From positions 1 to 5,951 of the forward strand of contig DIYZ01000005.1 of assembly GCA_002427845.1 (NCBI GenBank): a stretch of DNA of 5,951 nt, given 5' to 3'. This stretch comes from Chloracidobacterium sp. UBA6041 (GTDB lineage Bacteria > Acidobacteriota > Blastocatellia > Pyrinomonadales > Pyrinomonadaceae). The notes beneath the pieces were generated by a model. It did no database searches. It saw only the letters and a list, made by a program, of their open reading frames with translations, and was not told the DNA's origin. Position 1 is the stretch's first letter. Every line of letters starts with the position of its first letter. Position numbers and translations under genes: made by a program. Below, piece after piece: positions 4,869-5,951 of this stretch.

Positions 4869-5855
4869 ATGCGAAGCATTTTAGTCACCGGTGGCGCAGG
4901 ATTCATTGGTTCACACCTGGTCGACCGTTTGCTCTCCGAAGGCGAATGGCAGGTTTCCGTCGTCGATGATTTCAACGATTTTTATGACCCGGCAATCAAG
5001 CGCGCGAACGCCGGCATTCATCAGGGAAATCCGCACTATCGTTTGTTTGAAGCTGACATAAGAGACAAGCGCGCGTTGGAGAACATCTTTCGCGAGGATG
5101 ACTTTCAATGCATTGTCCATCTGGCGGCGCGCGCGGGCGTGCGACCATCGCTGCAACAACCTCTCCTTTATTCTCAAACCAACGTCGAGGGCACGCTGAA
5201 TCTTCTCGAGCTCGCCCGTGATCGCAATATCAAGCAGTTTGCCTTCGGATCGTCGTCATCCGTTTACGGCATAAATGCGAAGGTGCCCTTTAGCGAAGAC
5301 GATCCCATTCGCAAACCGATTTCGCCCTATGCCGCAACGAAAGCAGCCGGCGAGTTGCTCTGTCATACGTATGCACATCTTTACGGAATACGCTGCGTCT
5401 GTTTACGCTTCTTCACCGTTTATGGACCACGCCAACGCCCCGATCTGGCGATTCACAAATTCGCGCGCCTGATTAGCGAAGGCAAGCCGATTCCGGTTTT
5501 CGGCGATGGGACAACGCGGCGCGATTACACGTTCATCGATGACATCATCGCCGGGGTAAGGTCAGCAATTGACTATGAAAACAGCGATTACGAAGTCATC
5601 AACCTGGGGGAGTCGCGCACGGTCGAGTTGCGCGAATTGATTTCGCTGCTCGAGAAGGAATTGGGTACTAAGGCGGAAATTGACCGGCAACCTTTGCAGC
5701 CCGGCGATGTGCCACAGACCTATGCTGACATTGTGAAGGCGCGCCGCTTACTCGGCTACAATCCGCAGACTCAAATTGAAGAGGGCATACATCGGTTTGT
5801 TGATTGGTTTCGGCAAAATCAATCCAAAAGCAGCGGGGGCAAGCCCCCTTCCTAA
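4869..5855 (+). CDS. NAD-dependent sugar-nucleotide epimerase, UDP-glucuronate 4-epimerase-like
   Basis: This is an intact 328-residue extended short-chain dehydrogenase, of usual length. TGGAGFIGSH (7-16) is the NAD-binding Rossmann loop, with D33/D34 after beta-2 likely contacting the adenosine ribose. Further blocks are ADIRD (62-66) and LAARAGVRPS (85-94). The catalytic set is the serine run S128-S131 in GSSSSVYG, with Y154 and K158 (YAATK). Substrate-side blocks are RFFTVYGPRQRPD (180-192) and FGDGTTRRDYTFIDD (211-225). The DDFNDFYDP stretch, RAGVRPS and RPDLAIHKF favour the UDP-glucuronate/UDP-galacturonate 4-epimerase branch over GalE, but related dehydratases cannot be excluded. The enzyme would act in the cytoplasm, feeding capsule or LPS synthesis. 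The last nine residues (KSSGGKPPS) are encoded by the first unit of the 59-bp tandem repeat and are unlikely to be ancestral. The start is the only ATG that fits the family N-terminus. Confidence 0.93.
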   Translation: MRSILVTGGAGFIGSHLVDRLLSEGEWQVSVVDDFNDFYDPAIKRANAGIHQGNPHYRLFEADIRDKRALENIFREDDFQCIVHLAARAGVRPSLQQPLLYSQTNVEGTLNLLELARDRNIKQFAFGSSSSVYGINAKVPFSEDDPIRKPISPYAATKAAGELLCHTYAHLYGIRCVCLRFFTVYGPRQRPDLAIHKFARLISEGKPIPVFGDGTTRRDYTFIDDIIAGVRSAIDYENSDYEVINLGESRTVELRELISLLEKELGTKAEIDRQPLQPGDVPQTYADIVKARRLLGYNPQTQIEEGIHRFVDWFRQNQSKSSGGKPPS

Positions 5856-5951
5856 CCCTGAGATTCCCTTCAAGCTTTAATTGAAGAAGCAGCGGGGGCA
5901 AGTCCCCTTCCTGACCCTGAGATTCCCTTCAAGCTTTAATTGAAAAAGCAG
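5828..5951 (+). repeat. 59-bp tandem repeat, two units plus start of a third
   Basis: CAGCGGGGGC begins at 5831 and 5890, and CAG begins again at 5949, giving an exact 59-base period. The two full units differ at three positions (5844/5903 C to T, 5854/5913 A to G, 5886/5945 G to A). Each holds two inverted repeats. The first is GGGGG-CAAG-CCCCC (5835-5848); in unit two a C becomes T, leaving a G-U pair. The second is CTTCAA-GCTTTAA-TTGAAG (5868-5886), with the outer pair lost in unit two. The array overlaps the last nine codons and stop of the epimerase and runs off the window. The G/C hairpin followed by TTCCT resembles a weak terminator, but repetition suggests an expandable intergenic repeat instead. 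Confidence 0.9.

Noticed and set aside
5835..5852. Classical intrinsic terminator for the epimerase
   Set aside because: The stem is only five G-C pairs, lies before the stop codon, and is followed by TTCCT rather than a T run. Recorded as part of the repeat instead.
5831..5951. CRISPR array
   Set aside because: The 59-bp units are near-identical throughout, with no variable spacers, and no cas gene is seen. It is a plain tandem repeat.

Overview
This 5.95 kb window looks chromosomal, from a Gram-negative, soil-type bacterium of mid GC content. My best guess is Acidobacteriota, perhaps the Blastocatellia/Pyrinomonadaceae side. That rests on the gene families present (DUF512, DUF4126, DUF2085, a DUF1028 remnant, a zinc-ribbon membrane protein) and on mostly weak Shine-Dalgarno sequences. 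No rRNA, tRNA, CRISPR array, transposase or phage gene was seen.

Left third (1-1953, minus strand): a two-gene unit reading leftward. A DUF512/PDZ radical-SAM-like Fe-S protein comes first, followed 13 bp later by a class I SAM-dependent methyltransferase that runs off the window start, probably missing only a few codons. A 245 bp divergent intergenic region (1954-2198) holds a perfect 8-bp-arm palindrome just upstream of the DUF512 start, and a cluster of TTGAC/GTCAA half-sites.

Middle (2199-4382, plus strand): four small membrane-protein genes, namely an unrecognised membrane protein, a zinc-ribbon membrane protein, a DUF2085 protein and a DUF4126 protein. The last three are tightly packed and probably co-transcribed. 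A 15-bp-stem hairpin without a U tract separates the first gene from the other three.

Right third (4383-5951): the most unusual part. A secreted DUF1028 gene with a good ribosome binding site is frameshifted, then cut off. At 4708-4710 it joins an orphan 39-codon piece of a different gene, the SAM-binding motif I region of a methyltransferase, which itself ends abruptly in a stop codon. An intact NAD-dependent sugar-nucleotide epimerase (UDP-glucuronate 4-epimerase-like) follows. Its last nine codons lie in the start of a 59-bp tandem repeat that carries two hairpins per unit and continues past the window edge.

No complete new system can be demonstrated. The best leads are the chimeric gene graveyard at 4407-4829, the structured 59-bp repeat fused to the epimerase 3' end, and the cluster of uncharacterised membrane proteins.
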